Notes: generated by a model not told the origin, from the sequence alone. 64,000 bases of DNA from an uncultured Aquimarina sp. (GCA_947496355.1 CANMCO010000007.1:287622-351621), one strand, 5' to 3'; positions 8,395 through 17,542 are shown, numbered from the stretch's first letter. Program-made: numbers and translations.

Positions 8395-9408
8395 ATGAAA
8401 AAATTAGAAAATGATTTGGTGAGCGTTCCTTCTGAGTTAAATATTCTTAAAGAGCATCTCAAAGGAAATATTACTGTAGATTATGATATTCATACGCTAA
8501 CTTTAGATCCGGTGGTCGGTAATGGGCAAGTACGTTATACTAATTTGCAAAGCGGTTTACAAACGTTTGATTTCAATTTAAAATTAAATGAAGATATTGA
8601 AATCCCCATAGATTATATGACATCAGAATCCATTCAGTTTTTGTATTGTTTAGAGGGTCATTGTTATCATCAATTTGAATCTTTCGAAAAAATCAATTTG
8701 ATTGGTCAATTTCAAACTGCAGTTGCACATAGCGATAAAGGTTTGGTAAGCAAAATTATTATTAAAAAAGATAATCATTTGATGCTTAATATTATCTGTG
8801 TAAATAAGAAAGAATACTTCGATAAGTTCAGTAAAGAGAACAATCCATTTGGTAAAAAACTTCAAAGTTTACTCTATGATATCGGAAAGAAATCAAAACA
8901 TTTTCATTTAGGTGGCTATAGTTTGAAAATCGCAGAGCAATTAAAATTGTTATTTGGGATTGAGTATAGTAATGAAGTTTCTGAATTATTGTCCCAAAAA
9001 GGCAGGTATTATCTTGTCTTGGCAAAGCATATAGAACAATTTCAGACGGAAATTGAAAACACATCAAATACAAGTGGGCTTCTGAAAAACGAGTTAAAGT
9101 TGATTTCTCAAGTTAGTGATTATATAAAAGAATATCCAGAGATACAACATAGTATCAAAACCTTGTGTCTAGAGTCTGGACTTTCTCCTGCAAAGTTACA
9201 AGAAGGTTTTAAGTTTATGTTTGAGAGAACAGTTTCTGATTTTGTAAGGAATGTGCGTTTAGAAAAATCAGAAAAGCTTATTAAAACTACAGATTTAACC
9301 ATTTCGGAAATCGTATATTCTGTAGGACTTACAAGTAGGAGCTATTTCTGCAAGATCTTTAAAAAGAAATATCATTATAGTCCCAAAGAATATAAATCAA
9401 AAAAATAA
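8395..9408 (+). CDS. AraC-family transcriptional regulator (paralog 3 of 4)
   Basis: 337 residues. The C-terminus contains GLSPAKLQEGFKFMFERTV and ISEIVYSVGLTSRSYFCKIF, the two AraC helix-turn-helix units. The sensor domain is the same type as in the other three paralogs, with a recognisable LQSGLQTFDFNLKL segment at the position of the FDWG block, but more diverged. ATG is preceded by AAGAAGGATATT, one of the better ribosome-binding sites in the window. The promoter region contains two copies of AACGTTAAA about 60 bp apart. It is divergent from the SRAP-like gene (243-bp gap). Confidence 0.88.
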   Translation: MKKLENDLVSVPSELNILKEHLKGNITVDYDIHTLTLDPVVGNGQVRYTNLQSGLQTFDFNLKLNEDIEIPIDYMTSESIQFLYCLEGHCYHQFESFEKINLIGQFQTAVAHSDKGLVSKIIIKKDNHLMLNIICVNKKEYFDKFSKENNPFGKKLQSLLYDIGKKSKHFHLGGYSLKIAEQLKLLFGIEYSNEVSELLSQKGRYYLVLAKHIEQFQTEIENTSNTSGLLKNELKLISQVSDYIKEYPEIQHSIKTLCLESGLSPAKLQEGFKFMFERTVSDFVRNVRLEKSEKLIKTTDLTISEIVYSVGLTSRSYFCKIFKKKYHYSPKEYKSKK

Positions 9409-9619
9409 CGCAAATTAACAGATGAAATAATTTGATCTCTTTGTTAGACTTTCAGGATGGTTTAAGAGAATAGCTTTAGCTTTTAGATATTGAAGATCCC
9501 CTCTTTAAAAAAATATTTAAAACTTATAAATGATAAGTGAATGAGTTATTGAAATACCTAAATGAGTTAATCTGGCATGATGAGGTTATTAAATTTGTAA
9601 TAACTTAAAATTCTATATT

Positions 9620-10201
9620 ATGAAAAAAATGACAATATGCTTGGCATTATCAGCCTCAGTTCTGTTTTCAAGTTGTTTAGGATCTTTTAGTGCTTTCAAT
9701 GGATTAAAAGATTGGAACAATGATTTAAGCGACAGTAGGTTTGTAAATAATCTCGTATTCTGGGGGCTAAACATTGTCCCTGTTTATGGGTTATTCTTCT
9801 TAGGAGATGCAATAATCTTTAACGTAATCGAATTCTGGAGTGGTTCAAATCCATTGGCGATGAATGAAGGAGAAGAAGAGGTACAAATTGTTGAGCGTGA
9901 TGGAAGTACCTTCAAAATGACGGCAACCAAAAACAGATTACAGATTAATGTGATTGATGGTCAAAGACAAGGAGAAAAACTTGATCTTGTATATAGTCCT
10001 TCACAAAAATCCTGGAGTGCCATCAAACCTAATGGAGAAGTAATTAAACTTTCTTCTTTCGAAGAGGGGTTTTTTGTAGTGCATCTTCCAGATGGGGGTA
10101 AAGTAAAGATTGATCCAAACACTCCGCGCAGTGAAGGTTTGGCTTTATTAGATCGTAAAGTAACTTCATATCAAGATTGTTTACTGGCAGAAAACAACTA
10201 G
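9620..10201 (+). CDS. DUF3332 lipoprotein
   Basis: 193 residues. The lipoprotein signal peptide ends in LFSSC (C19). The segment GSFSAFNGLKDWNNDLSDSR, followed by a hydrophobic WGLNIVPVYGLFFLGDAIIFNVIEFW stretch (quoted in part), is the hallmark of DUF3332 proteins: a short N-loop and a helix pair, then a beta-rich C-terminal domain (EVQIVERDGSTFKMTATKN and following). Probably anchored to an envelope membrane; the role is unknown. It is a single-gene unit closed by a hairpin at 10228-10262. Confidence 0.75.
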   Translation: MKKMTICLALSASVLFSSCLGSFSAFNGLKDWNNDLSDSRFVNNLVFWGLNIVPVYGLFFLGDAIIFNVIEFWSGSNPLAMNEGEEEVQIVERDGSTFKMTATKNRLQINVIDGQRQGEKLDLVYSPSQKSWSAIKPNGEVIKLSSFEEGFFVVHLPDGGKVKIDPNTPRSEGLALLDRKVTSYQDCLLAENN

Positions 10202-10227
10202 AGTGTTTTTTTTGATTGTGAGAATAA

Positions 10228-10262
10228 AAAAGAGGTTGTTCCAAAAGCAACTTCTTTTTTTT
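10228..10262 (+). terminator. Intrinsic terminator after the DUF3332 gene
   Basis: AAAGAGGTTG pairs with CAACTTCTTT through one G-T wobble, with a short TTCCAAAAG loop and a run of T residues after the stem. Confidence 0.75.
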
Positions 10263-10286
10263 AGCTTTAATGTAGAAAATTAAGTT

Positions 10287-11387
10287 ATGAAACGTTATAA
10301 AAATAGAAACATGTATAGAAAAAAAAGAATTATTATTCCAACTGTAATAATACTTCTTTTGATAGTAGGTAGGTTATTGTTGCCATATTACGTAAAGAAA
10401 TACGTGAATAAGGTATTGGCAGATATTCCTGGTTATTATGGTCAAGTAGATGATATAGATATCTCATTGTTAAGAGGTGCTTATGTTATTGATGGGTTAT
10501 ATCTTAATAAAGTCGATGCAGGATCTCAGATTCCATTTCTGGATTTTGAAAAAACTGATATTTCTATTGAATGGCGATCTATTTTTAGAGGTAAAATAGT
10601 AAGTGAAATCATAATGATCAGACCAAAGCTTACCTATATTTTTGAAGATCACGAAAACGAAGATTCAAAAAGCCCTGAGATCAACGACTGGACAAAAGCA
10701 TTAACTAATTTGATACCTATTGATATCAATAGATTGCAGATTAATAATGGTAAAGCAGCATTTGTTCAATTATCTGCTGATCCTAATATCGATTTACATT
10801 TTGATCGAATTAAGTTAGAAGCTAAAAACTTGCGTAATGTGATTCGTAAAGACCAAAAATTACCTTCTTCACTAATGGCTAATGCAGTTTCTGTAGGAAA
10901 AGGTAATGTAAAATTACAAGGAAATATGGATCTAGTTAAGAAAATTCCAGATATGGATTTAACATTTGCATTAGAAGATGCAAATGCTAGGTCTTTGAAT
11001 GACTTTACAAATCACTATGCAGGTATCGATTTCAAAAAAGGAGAATACAATATTTATAGCGAGTTGGCTATCGCAGATGGCTATCTTAAGGGGTATATAA
11101 AACCTATGTTGATAGATTCAGAGCTTATAGGTAAAGAGGATGGATTTCTGGAAGCGCTATGGGAAGGTTTTGTTGGATTCTTCAAATTTGTGCTTAAAAA
11201 TCATAAAAATGATACATTGGCAACCAAAGTACCGTTAGAAGGAGACTTAAATAGTGTGCAAAGTAATATTTGGGCAACGATATTTAATATTTTTGAAAAT
11301 GCCTGGTTTGAAGCTTTTAAAGGGATGACAGATGATTCTGTGAATTTTGAAGATGCCAAAGAAGCATCTGAGAAGAGAAAAGAATAA
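10287..11387 (+). CDS. DUF748/AsmA-like membrane-anchored protein
   Basis: 366 residues. One N-terminal transmembrane helix (about 14-32, IIIPTVIILLLIVGRLLLPY) follows a very basic cytoplasmic tail. The segment YVNKVLADIPGYYGQVDDID, then LLRGAYVIDGLYL, is the conserved start of DUF748. The remainder is the repetitive beta-groove pattern of AsmA-type proteins, which sit in the periplasm and are linked to lipid transport or outer-membrane assembly in other bacteria. An internal ATG (residue 9) is an alternative start. It stands alone between terminator regions. Confidence 0.8.
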   Translation: MKRYKNRNMYRKKRIIIPTVIILLLIVGRLLLPYYVKKYVNKVLADIPGYYGQVDDIDISLLRGAYVIDGLYLNKVDAGSQIPFLDFEKTDISIEWRSIFRGKIVSEIIMIRPKLTYIFEDHENEDSKSPEINDWTKALTNLIPIDINRLQINNGKAAFVQLSADPNIDLHFDRIKLEAKNLRNVIRKDQKLPSSLMANAVSVGKGNVKLQGNMDLVKKIPDMDLTFALEDANARSLNDFTNHYAGIDFKKGEYNIYSELAIADGYLKGYIKPMLIDSELIGKEDGFLEALWEGFVGFFKFVLKNHKNDTLATKVPLEGDLNSVQSNIWATIFNIFENAWFEAFKGMTDDSVNFEDAKEASEKRKE

Positions 11388-11493
11388 AAAGGAAAGATCA
11401 TTCAGAAAAGTCTTTTTTATCCCCCGATTAGACTATTGTGTTGTTTAGCACGTTCTGAATGACCTCTTCTTGGAAAATAAACCAATAATATCT

Positions 11494-11943
11494 CTAATTC
11501 AGATCTTCTAATCTTCTTATAGAAGATAATCCGGTCATGATTTTGTTTTTTTGTTGCATAAGTAATACTTGCGTGCTATTGGGTAAGTTGGTTTCAGATA
11601 AAATATCATCATACTCTTCAACAGCCGACTCTTCTCCTCTGATGGCTTCCTCTAGCATAGATTCTTTATTATCTGAAGAAAATAACGCCTTAATGTCCAT
11701 CCAGGTTCGGTGAGCAGCTCCTGTTGTGCTTCCTCCTTTGTCAACTTCTTGCCCAAAAGCTTTAATCTCGTTTTTTAATTCATGACCAAAGTCATAGCGT
11801 TCTTGAGATTTTTGATTAAAATAATTCTTTAATCCAGTATGCTCTACATTCTCTGCTGCCTTTTTAAAGCCTTTTTCTGCATCATACGTTTTTTCTAATA
11901 AATCATTTAATTTGTTTCCAACATCTTCAGAATAGGTTTTCAT
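11494..11943 (-). CDS. PA2169-family four-helix-bundle protein (DUF2383)
   Basis: 149 residues and all helical. The pattern LNDLLEKTYDAEKGFKKAAE, then a second helix with QKSQERYDFGHELKNEI, then SMLEEAIRGEESAVEEYDDIL is typical of the DUF2383/PA2169 ferritin-like bundle. The conserved Glu/His positions of this fold are present, but metal binding is unproven. It is related to the product at 12802, whose first 55 residues align with it. It sits in a group of stress-type small genes. Confidence 0.82.
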   Translation of the reverse strand: MKTYSEDVGNKLNDLLEKTYDAEKGFKKAAENVEHTGLKNYFNQKSQERYDFGHELKNEIKAFGQEVDKGGSTTGAAHRTWMDIKALFSSDNKESMLEEAIRGEESAVEEYDDILSETNLPNSTQVLLMQQKNKIMTGLSSIRRLEDLN

Positions 11944-12023
11944 AGATTTTAGTTTTTTATGTGAACGATAATTTGTTTAAAGATGCTTATCGATTAACAT
12001 CTTATGGTGTATGTAAGTGCTAT

Positions 12024-12122
12024 TTATTTTCTGCCTCTTTTTCGTATTATTCCTCTTGTAACTACCGTAATAACTCCAGATGCAAATCCACTTACTATTA
12101 ATAAAATAAATTGAAGGATCAT
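12024..12122 (-). CDS. Possible 32-residue membrane microprotein
   Basis: Found by hand. The product begins MILQFILLIVSGFASGVITV and ends TRGIIRKRGRK: one hydrophobic helix followed by a strongly basic tail, as in many bacterial single-helix stress microproteins. The ATG is 11 nt downstream of an A/T-rich stretch on the minus strand. No homolog is recognised. The composition is not random for this AT-rich genome (RGIIRKRGRK), which is the main reason to list it. Confidence 0.4.
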   Translation of the reverse strand: MILQFILLIVSGFASGVITVVTRGIIRKRGRK

Positions 12123-12319
12123 GGTCTAAGTATTATTTTTATTCAAAGATAATTTTGTCGTAAGGCTCTTATTTGCTCAAATAATTGAAAAATTGACTCA
12201 TTTAAAATTTAACTTTTATGAGTTAAACCAGCTATTTGTAGAGGTTTTGAGTCAAAAAATACTTTGATTGCATTAATGATTCTGAATTGTATTATTGAAA
12301 TTGCAACAAAAACAAAAAG

Positions 12320-12523
12320 ATGATACAAAAAGGGGCTAAAGTAAAGTGGAAATGGGGTAATGGTTATGCTAAAGGTAAAGTAGAAGAAACATATACAGAA
12401 AAAGTGACCAAAACCATTAAAGGAACAGAAGTTACTAGAAATGGCGAAGAAACCAACAAAGCCTTGTTTATAAAACAAGATGACGGGGATTACGTACTTA
12501 AAAGTGAAAGTGAAATAATTTAA
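12320..12523 (+). CDS. DUF2945 / hypervirulence-associated TUDOR-like domain protein
   Basis: 67 residues. The motif GAKVKWKWGNGYAKGKVEE followed by TEVTRNGEETNKALFIKQDDGDYVLKSESE is the full small beta-barrel of the HVA1/DUF2945 family (usually 60-70 residues): conserved V-x-W-x-W-G-x-G-x-x-G-x-V at the start and a terminal K-S-x-S-E. The fold resembles a Tudor/SH3 barrel; in bacteria it is found in general-stress clusters and its function is not established. A TATTATTG element about 30 bp upstream is one base off the -7 consensus. Confidence 0.85.
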   Translation: MIQKGAKVKWKWGNGYAKGKVEETYTEKVTKTIKGTEVTRNGEETNKALFIKQDDGDYVLKSESEII

Positions 12524-12637
12524 ATATAGTAATAGACTTTTATATCTAATATAAAATCACGAAGTAGAACTGATTAATAAATTTAGCATTTTTTTCAACC
12601 AAAAACTTAATTATACATTTACAAAAAAAATAACATT

Positions 12638-12790
12638 ATGTCTTTACTAACTATTATCTTAAATATTATTTTACCTCCGTTAGCTGTTTTTCTTAAACAT
12701 GGACTAGGTACAACATTTTTAATAAGTTTATTACTTACTCTAATTGGCTGGCTCCCTGGTGTAATACATGCATTCATAGTGAATAAGTAG
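12638..12790 (+). CDS. Pmp3/YqaE-family small membrane protein, 50 residues
   Basis: Found by hand. The product begins MSLLTIILNIILPPLAVFLK and continues HGLGTTFLISLLLTLIGWLP, then GVIHAFIVNK. The features PPLAVFL, G and LTLIGWLPGVIHA are the family signature of Pmp3/YqaE (UPF0057): two transmembrane helices with a central PP and a terminal PG(x)IHA. In yeast and bacteria these proteins are linked to salt and membrane-potential stress. The gene lies 11 bp before the next CDS and is probably cotranscribed with it. Confidence 0.92.
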   Translation: MSLLTIILNIILPPLAVFLKHGLGTTFLISLLLTLIGWLPGVIHAFIVNK

Positions 12791-12801
12791 CCATACATTC
12801 T

Positions 12802-13302
12802 ATGAAAAAAAATTACCAGAAAATTCAAGCGCTCTTAAAAATGACTTTTGAATCTGAAAAAAGATATTATGAGACCGCTGAGGATATACAAATTGTAGAA
12901 CTCAAAAGGTTCTTAAATCATCAAAGTGTAGAGCGAAATAAGTATGCAAATGAGTTGGTAGAAGCTTTCACTTTTAATGAAATCGAACCAGAAATGCTAT
13001 TTATTAAAAAAGGAAGTCAAAAACATAATGGTTTGGATTTGAAAATAGTCCTTGAAAACTCAAAGTATTTACCTATTGTGAGGAAATGTTTGAATTATGA
13101 TGAAGATATTATTGAAAAATGTGCTATGTTGGTAAGAGATAAATCTATACCAGTAGATATTTTAGAAGTAATTACCAGGTTAATGACATTTTTAATTTTT
13201 CAAGGAATAGAAGGTAATCACATTATTGAAGAATTGAAAGCAAAAAATAATCAACAATATCAAACAAAAGTAGTACAACTAAGAAACAATTTTTTGCGAT
13301 AA
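12802..13302 (+). CDS. DUF2383-like four-helix-bundle protein
   Basis: 166 residues, all helical. The N-terminal half (IQALLKMTFESEKRYYETAE; then FLNHQSVERNKYANELVEAF) aligns with the PA2169-type product at 11494, sharing the order LL-(K/E)-x-T-(Y/F)-(D/E)-(A/S)-EK and (N/H)Q(K/S)xxERxxxxxEL. The C-terminal half is diverged. Likely a paralog recruited to the same stress function. It follows the Pmp3-like gene by 11 bp. Confidence 0.65.
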   Translation: MKKNYQKIQALLKMTFESEKRYYETAEDIQIVELKRFLNHQSVERNKYANELVEAFTFNEIEPEMLFIKKGSQKHNGLDLKIVLENSKYLPIVRKCLNYDEDIIEKCAMLVRDKSIPVDILEVITRLMTFLIFQGIEGNHIIEELKAKNNQQYQTKVVQLRNNFLR

Positions 13303-13363
13303 TGGTTTTGTTGTGCGTATAACAAGGTTTGATATTTCTTACGATTACTGAAAAATGATGTTT

Positions 13364-14395
13364 TTATAATTTTTGATCTCCTTGTATACCTGATTTGCCA
13401 TATTCTGATTTGTAAATCTGTACCACAATAAGAAATAAACTTATCAGCAGTGGACCAAAAATAAGCCCTATAAAGCCAAATAAAGGAACCCCAACAATGA
13501 CTCCAATAAGGGTTATTATTGGATGTACATTATCTAATCGTTTTAAAACATATAATCGTACTAAATTGTCAGAGGAACCGACAACAACAAGACCATATAT
13601 CAAAATACCCCACGCCTGAAAAGTATGCCCCATAGAGTGTGTAATTATAAAAACAGGTAATATGGCTATCAGTGTACCAATAAAAGGGATCATAGATCCT
13701 ACTGTAACAATTATAAACCAAAAAAATGGATCTTCAATACCAAAAATCAAAAAGCCTATAAGAGCAACAACTCCTTGTATGATAGCAACCAATGGGATGC
13801 CAACGGCATTAGATCGTACCATTTTCTGGCTTTCATCGCCTATGATTTTTAAGTTATCTTCGTTAATAGGGATGTACTCAAAAAGAGATTCCCTTAATTT
13901 CCTTCGGTTTGTAAACATATAGTATAGTAAAAAGTACATTATTCCAATAGAAATAAATACGTTAAATGTACCTCCAGCAAATCTTTGTAAATTCTCTGTA
14001 ACCCAAGAAGAAATAGCATCTGGATCCATTTGAGAACTAATATCATAACCTAATTGGTTTTCCCAGGTATCTAGACGTCCTTTCAAGGCAATAACGATTC
14101 TTTTAGAGTTTTCAGTAACATCACCAATTTTATTGCCCAACATGAATAAGACTCCGGTTACAGGCATTAAAATGCCTACAAAAGAGCCTATCATCAAAGT
14201 AATCGCTGCAAGATCTGGTTGCCAGCCTTTTCGTACTAATTTTACCATCCATTTACGTAGGATCACATAAATGGTTATGGCTCCTAATATACCCGAAAGG
14301 TAAGGTAAGATTTCTCTGAAGATAAGTCCACCAATCAAGAATATAAGAAGTAATACAAAAACCTGCCGTATGATGTTTGGGCTAATACTTTTCAT
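13364..14395 (-). CDS. AI-2E family transporter (UPF0118 membrane protein)
   Basis: 343 residues with about eight transmembrane segments. The features of the family are visible: an N-terminal hairpin with ILPYLSGILGAITIYVILRK, a periplasmic-type helical linker, and the C-terminal signature VGSMIPFIGTLIAILPV followed by HPIITLIGVIVGVPLFGFIG and GLIFGPLL. Members include TqsA (AI-2 export) and Na+/H+ antiporter-like proteins, so the substrate is open. It is the last gene of the hemerythrin-topoisomerase-MscS minus-strand operon (25 bp after the MscS gene). Confidence 0.88.
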   Translation of the reverse strand: MKSISPNIIRQVFVLLLIFLIGGLIFREILPYLSGILGAITIYVILRKWMVKLVRKGWQPDLAAITLMIGSFVGILMPVTGVLFMLGNKIGDVTENSKRIVIALKGRLDTWENQLGYDISSQMDPDAISSWVTENLQRFAGGTFNVFISIGIMYFLLYYMFTNRRKLRESLFEYIPINEDNLKIIGDESQKMVRSNAVGIPLVAIIQGVVALIGFLIFGIEDPFFWFIIVTVGSMIPFIGTLIAILPVFIITHSMGHTFQAWGILIYGLVVVGSSDNLVRLYVLKRLDNVHPIITLIGVIVGVPLFGFIGLIFGPLLISLFLIVVQIYKSEYGKSGIQGDQKL

Positions 14396-14420
14396 TATAA
14401 TTTTGGTATTTGCGGGTGTT

Positions 14421-15308
14421 TTATGCTTCTTCAGTTTCTTTTATCAGCTCAAAATTTTTAGGAAAATCTAATGTTCGTATTGGGAATGGGATGTTGATAT
14501 TATTTTTATCATATGCTTCTTTCATCAACATCATGGTTTCACTTTTGGCTTTGGCAACTTCTAAGGCAGAAGTAGAGTTAATCCAAAAACGAAGTTCATA
14601 GTTAATTGAACTATCTCCAAATTCTCTCCATAAGAACAAAACGTCATCTTTTTTCTGCACTGCTTCAAAATTATTGACTATGGTTTCTTTTGTGAGTTTT
14701 TCGACAAATCGTAAATCTGACTCATATCCAACACCACACTCAAGAATAACACGGGATTGTGCAGTAGTTGAGTAATTCTTAATTGGGTTGTCTACAACCA
14801 GTTTATTGGGGATATATACCAAATTATTATCTACTTGCTTTATGGTAACGGCACGTAAATCAATATCGATAACTTCTCCTTCAAAGTCATTGGTTTCTAT
14901 CCAGTCTCCAAATTTGATGTGTTTTATATAAGAAAGGATAATACCAGAATAGGTATTGGCTAATGCTCCTTGTAATGCTAAACCAACAGCAAGACCAGCT
15001 ACCCCAGCACCTGCAAGAATGGTATTAAGCGCTTTATCTAGATTAAGAATACCTAAAATCAGAAATAAACCTATAATGACAACAGCTATAGAAATAAATT
15101 TTGAAATCAGATTTTTCATTGATGGTTGAAGTCTACTCTTATCAAGTATCTTTCGTGCTAGTTTGCTAATGTATTTTGAAGCGATAAGTGCTACTATGAA
15201 TACAAAAACGGCGATCAAAATATTGGGTAAGTTTACTATAATCGAGTCTAGCCACGATTCTAGTTTTTCGTACATCTTTTTCCAGGCGTTGATTAGTTTA
15301 TCATTCAT
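14421..15308 (-). CDS. Small-conductance mechanosensitive channel (MscS family)
   Basis: 295 residues, close to E. coli MscS (286). There are three N-terminal membrane helices, the third being the pore-lining AGAGVAGLAVGLALQGALAN with its Gly/Ala packing, then the beta domain beginning KFGDWIETNDFEGEVIDIDL and a mixed C-terminal domain. The inner-membrane channel opens on hypo-osmotic shock. It lies 15 bp after the topoisomerase IB stop and 25 bp before the AI-2E-type gene in one operon. It is one of three MscS genes in the window. Confidence 0.92.
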   Translation of the reverse strand: MNDKLINAWKKMYEKLESWLDSIIVNLPNILIAVFVFIVALIASKYISKLARKILDKSRLQPSMKNLISKFISIAVVIIGLFLILGILNLDKALNTILAGAGVAGLAVGLALQGALANTYSGIILSYIKHIKFGDWIETNDFEGEVIDIDLRAVTIKQVDNNLVYIPNKLVVDNPIKNYSTTAQSRVILECGVGYESDLRFVEKLTKETIVNNFEAVQKKDDVLFLWREFGDSSINYELRFWINSTSALEVAKAKSETMMLMKEAYDKNNINIPFPIRTLDFPKNFELIKETEEA

Positions 15309-15323
15309 TCTTTTAACTTTTGA

Positions 15324-16421
15324 TTATTCAATATTTTTTAAAAATTTTGGTGTGTAGTCTTCTAATAATTTTAAAATAGCATGTTCTGAATTGGTGAAAT
15401 AATCCTCTAATTGATCAGAAGTACTAAGTTGGTTAAATACTTTTTTTATAGAACCATTTTCATAAGATGATACTACAAAAGGATGTACATAGTATTTACG
15501 ACATACATTTCTGGTGTTTCCCAAACTAGTTGCAGCAACATCGTATGCTTTTAAAATATTCTTTTGTATTTCTTTTTCTTTGGTACTAATTCCCAAATCC
15601 ATCAAGGTTTCAAAAAAAACTGTAGTCGCGGCCCAGGTTCTGAAATCTTTTGCCGTAAAAAGATCACCACTAATGTTATGAAGGTACTTGTTGACCATGC
15701 TACTTTCAATACTATGTTTTTCTCCATGCTCATCATAATATTGAAACAACTCCCAACCTGGTATTTCTTCACAACGATTGACTAATCGGATTAGTCTTTT
15801 ATTGCGTAGTGTTACAGAATGCTTCTTTCCTTTTTTACCTACAAACTCAAACTTAAGTCTGTCCTTTTCTATATTAACATGTCGTGTTCTCATGGTAGAT
15901 AAACCATAGGTTTTATTACGTTGGGCATATTGCTCATTACCGATGCGAATATGAGTTTCTTCCATTAGTCGTATGATAAGTGCCAGTACTTTGGTTTTTG
16001 TCCAACTTTTTTGTTCTAGATCCCGGTCTACTTGTTTTCTTATTTTGGGAAGCTGTTTGCCAAAGGCAGTCATTTTATAAAACTTGGTTTGGTTGCGTAT
16101 AGTATTCCAGAGTGGGTGATAACGGTATTGTTTGCGATTTTTTAAGTCTCTGCCAATAGCTTGTAAATGTCCATTGTCTATAGCAGCAATTCTAACTTGA
16201 TTCCAGGCAGGAGGGATTACGAGACTTTTTATTCTCTCTAGATCTTTTTTGGTTGATAGCTGTGTTCCATTTAAAAGATATCGAAAACCTTTCTTATGTT
16301 TTAACCTGGTTATCGTTAATGTATCATCATTCACATATACCAAATTTAGTTGATCAATCACTGTTTCAGGTGCTTTAATGATCTGTGTCAAAAACTTAGA
16401 ATTTGTAAAATCTGTTTTCAT
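15324..16421 (-). CDS. DNA topoisomerase IB (poxvirus/bacterial type)
   Basis: 365 residues. The active-site set of type IB enzymes is present: R159 in HIRIGNEQY, K196 in the FVGKKGKKHSV hairpin, R261 in KDFRTWAATTVF, and the nucleophilic Tyr311 in NVCRKYYVHPFV; N302 replaces the viral His, as is normal for bacterial members (LGNT motif). It relaxes supercoils through a 3'-phosphotyrosyl intermediate. The gene sits 18 bp after the hemerythrin gene and 15 bp before an MscS gene, so it is regulated with stress functions rather than with replication genes. Confidence 0.93.
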   Translation of the reverse strand: MKTDFTNSKFLTQIIKAPETVIDQLNLVYVNDDTLTITRLKHKKGFRYLLNGTQLSTKKDLERIKSLVIPPAWNQVRIAAIDNGHLQAIGRDLKNRKQYRYHPLWNTIRNQTKFYKMTAFGKQLPKIRKQVDRDLEQKSWTKTKVLALIIRLMEETHIRIGNEQYAQRNKTYGLSTMRTRHVNIEKDRLKFEFVGKKGKKHSVTLRNKRLIRLVNRCEEIPGWELFQYYDEHGEKHSIESSMVNKYLHNISGDLFTAKDFRTWAATTVFFETLMDLGISTKEKEIQKNILKAYDVAATSLGNTRNVCRKYYVHPFVVSSYENGSIKKVFNQLSTSDQLEDYFTNSEHAILKLLEDYTPKFLKNIE

Positions 16422-16439
16422 AGTAACAATAGTAGTAAT

Positions 16440-16877
16440 TTATCGCTTATCATCAACATATGTAATGTAGTCTTTAGCTAAATTACTTTTTTCCTTTTCG
16501 GATAAAACTTTACCAGCGATTTGAAATACTTCATGTTCTTCTTCGTCAAGATGGTGCTCAACTTGTTCTTTAAGTTGTTTGGCTATTTTTAGCCAGGCAG
16601 ACGAAGAGTATTCTATTTCTTCTAATTTCTCGATAAGCTCATCAATTTCGTGATGCTCTGCAATGCTGTGTCTTGCTTTTTCCTGAGTTTTATCACTATC
16701 GATTAGTGGTACATAAAAATGTCTTTCTTCAGCATCGGCATGGATTGCAAGCTCTTTTTTAAGTTGTTCAAAAGTTTGATCTCTTTTATCAGTATCACCA
16801 GAAGTGTTTATAAGATTTTCTAAAAGTGACCTTTGTAAGTCGTGATCTTTCCGTAAAGCTTCAAATATATTCATCAT
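16440..16877 (-). CDS. Hemerythrin HHE-domain protein
   Basis: 145 residues. Histidine/acidic metal-ligand positions of the HHE fold are present: LRKDHDLQRSLL, LAIHADAEERHFYVPL, SIAEHHEIDELIEKL and KEQVEHHLDEEEHEVFQIA. A soluble four-helix bundle expected to bind a diiron centre and sense or buffer O2, NO or reactive species. Two consecutive ATGs are possible starts. First gene of an operon with topoisomerase IB, MscS and the AI-2E-type transporter. Confidence 0.92.
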   Translation of the reverse strand: MMNIFEALRKDHDLQRSLLENLINTSGDTDKRDQTFEQLKKELAIHADAEERHFYVPLIDSDKTQEKARHSIAEHHEIDELIEKLEEIEYSSSAWLKIAKQLKEQVEHHLDEEEHEVFQIAGKVLSEKEKSNLAKDYITYVDDKR

Positions 16878-16896
16878 TATAAATTTTAAAATAAAA

Positions 16897-16929
16897 ATGA
16901 CCTCTTTAAATTTTATCTAAAGAGGCCAT
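16897..16929 (-). terminator. Intrinsic terminator of the 16967-17542 lipoprotein gene
   Basis: On the minus strand ATGGCCTCTTTA pairs with TAAAGAGGTCAT (12 bp, one G-U wobble) with a 9-nt loop and is followed by TTTTATTTT. It separates the lipoprotein gene from the hemerythrin operon. Confidence 0.82.
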
Positions 16930-16966
16930 TTCGTCAACTAACCATATCTATCTGGAATTAGATATA

Positions 16967-17542
16967 CTATTTAGTGAAAATCACTTTAGATTTTTTTAAG
17001 CTCGATTTAAAAGCATTAATGTCTTTCACATACTTAAATTGGTCATTGAAAACACGATCCGGTTTTTCACCTATAATAATGTGTTTTACATTAAGATCAG
17101 GTGCGTTAAGGATTACACGATCAGAAACTCTTAACTTTTTGTCTCCCAGATCTTGATCTAGTTCTTTCAATCTAGAAATCACATATAGTTTATCGTTGGC
17201 AGCAATGATCTCCTTTATATCAATAGAGTGCTCTTTGCCAGTTACTTCTGCTTCTACAGTTAGTGTTAATTCTTCCTTCTCTCCAGAATTTGGCATATCC
17301 ACATCAATATAAGGTACCTCAATTTCTTCTTCTTCCATGACCACCACAACTTTTGGGATCGTAACTTTTTTAGTTCTTGTACCTACATTAACATCTGCCC
17401 AATCGACATCAAATGTTGGAAGTTGCCCTGCTTCAGTATCTATTTCCACATCTACATCAGGTAATTTTGCTTCTTTCTTTTGTTGAACATCACAACTACT
17501 TACTAAAAGGATAATCATCAATAATCCTATAAAATTTTTCAT
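16967..17542 (-). CDS. Lipoprotein of unknown function, 191 residues
   Basis: Signal peptide MKNFIGLLMIILLVSSC with lipobox VSSC (C17). The mature protein starts with a low-complexity acidic part rich in Val/Asp (PDVDVEIDTEAGQLPTFDVD...), then a VTIPKVVVVMEEEEIEVPYI segment, and a C-terminal alpha/beta domain from about residue 95 (HSIDIKEIIAANDKLYVIS...). I do not recognise the family. The alternating V-D-V composition suggests a calcium-rich or extended periplasmic stalk, which is inference. Single-gene unit with its own terminator; divergent from the flavodoxin-type gene with a 308-bp gap. Confidence 0.7.
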   Translation of the reverse strand: MKNFIGLLMIILLVSSCDVQQKKEAKLPDVDVEIDTEAGQLPTFDVDWADVNVGTRTKKVTIPKVVVVMEEEEIEVPYIDVDMPNSGEKEELTLTVEAEVTGKEHSIDIKEIIAANDKLYVISRLKELDQDLGDKKLRVSDRVILNAPDLNVKHIIIGEKPDRVFNDQFKYVKDINAFKSSLKKSKVIFTK

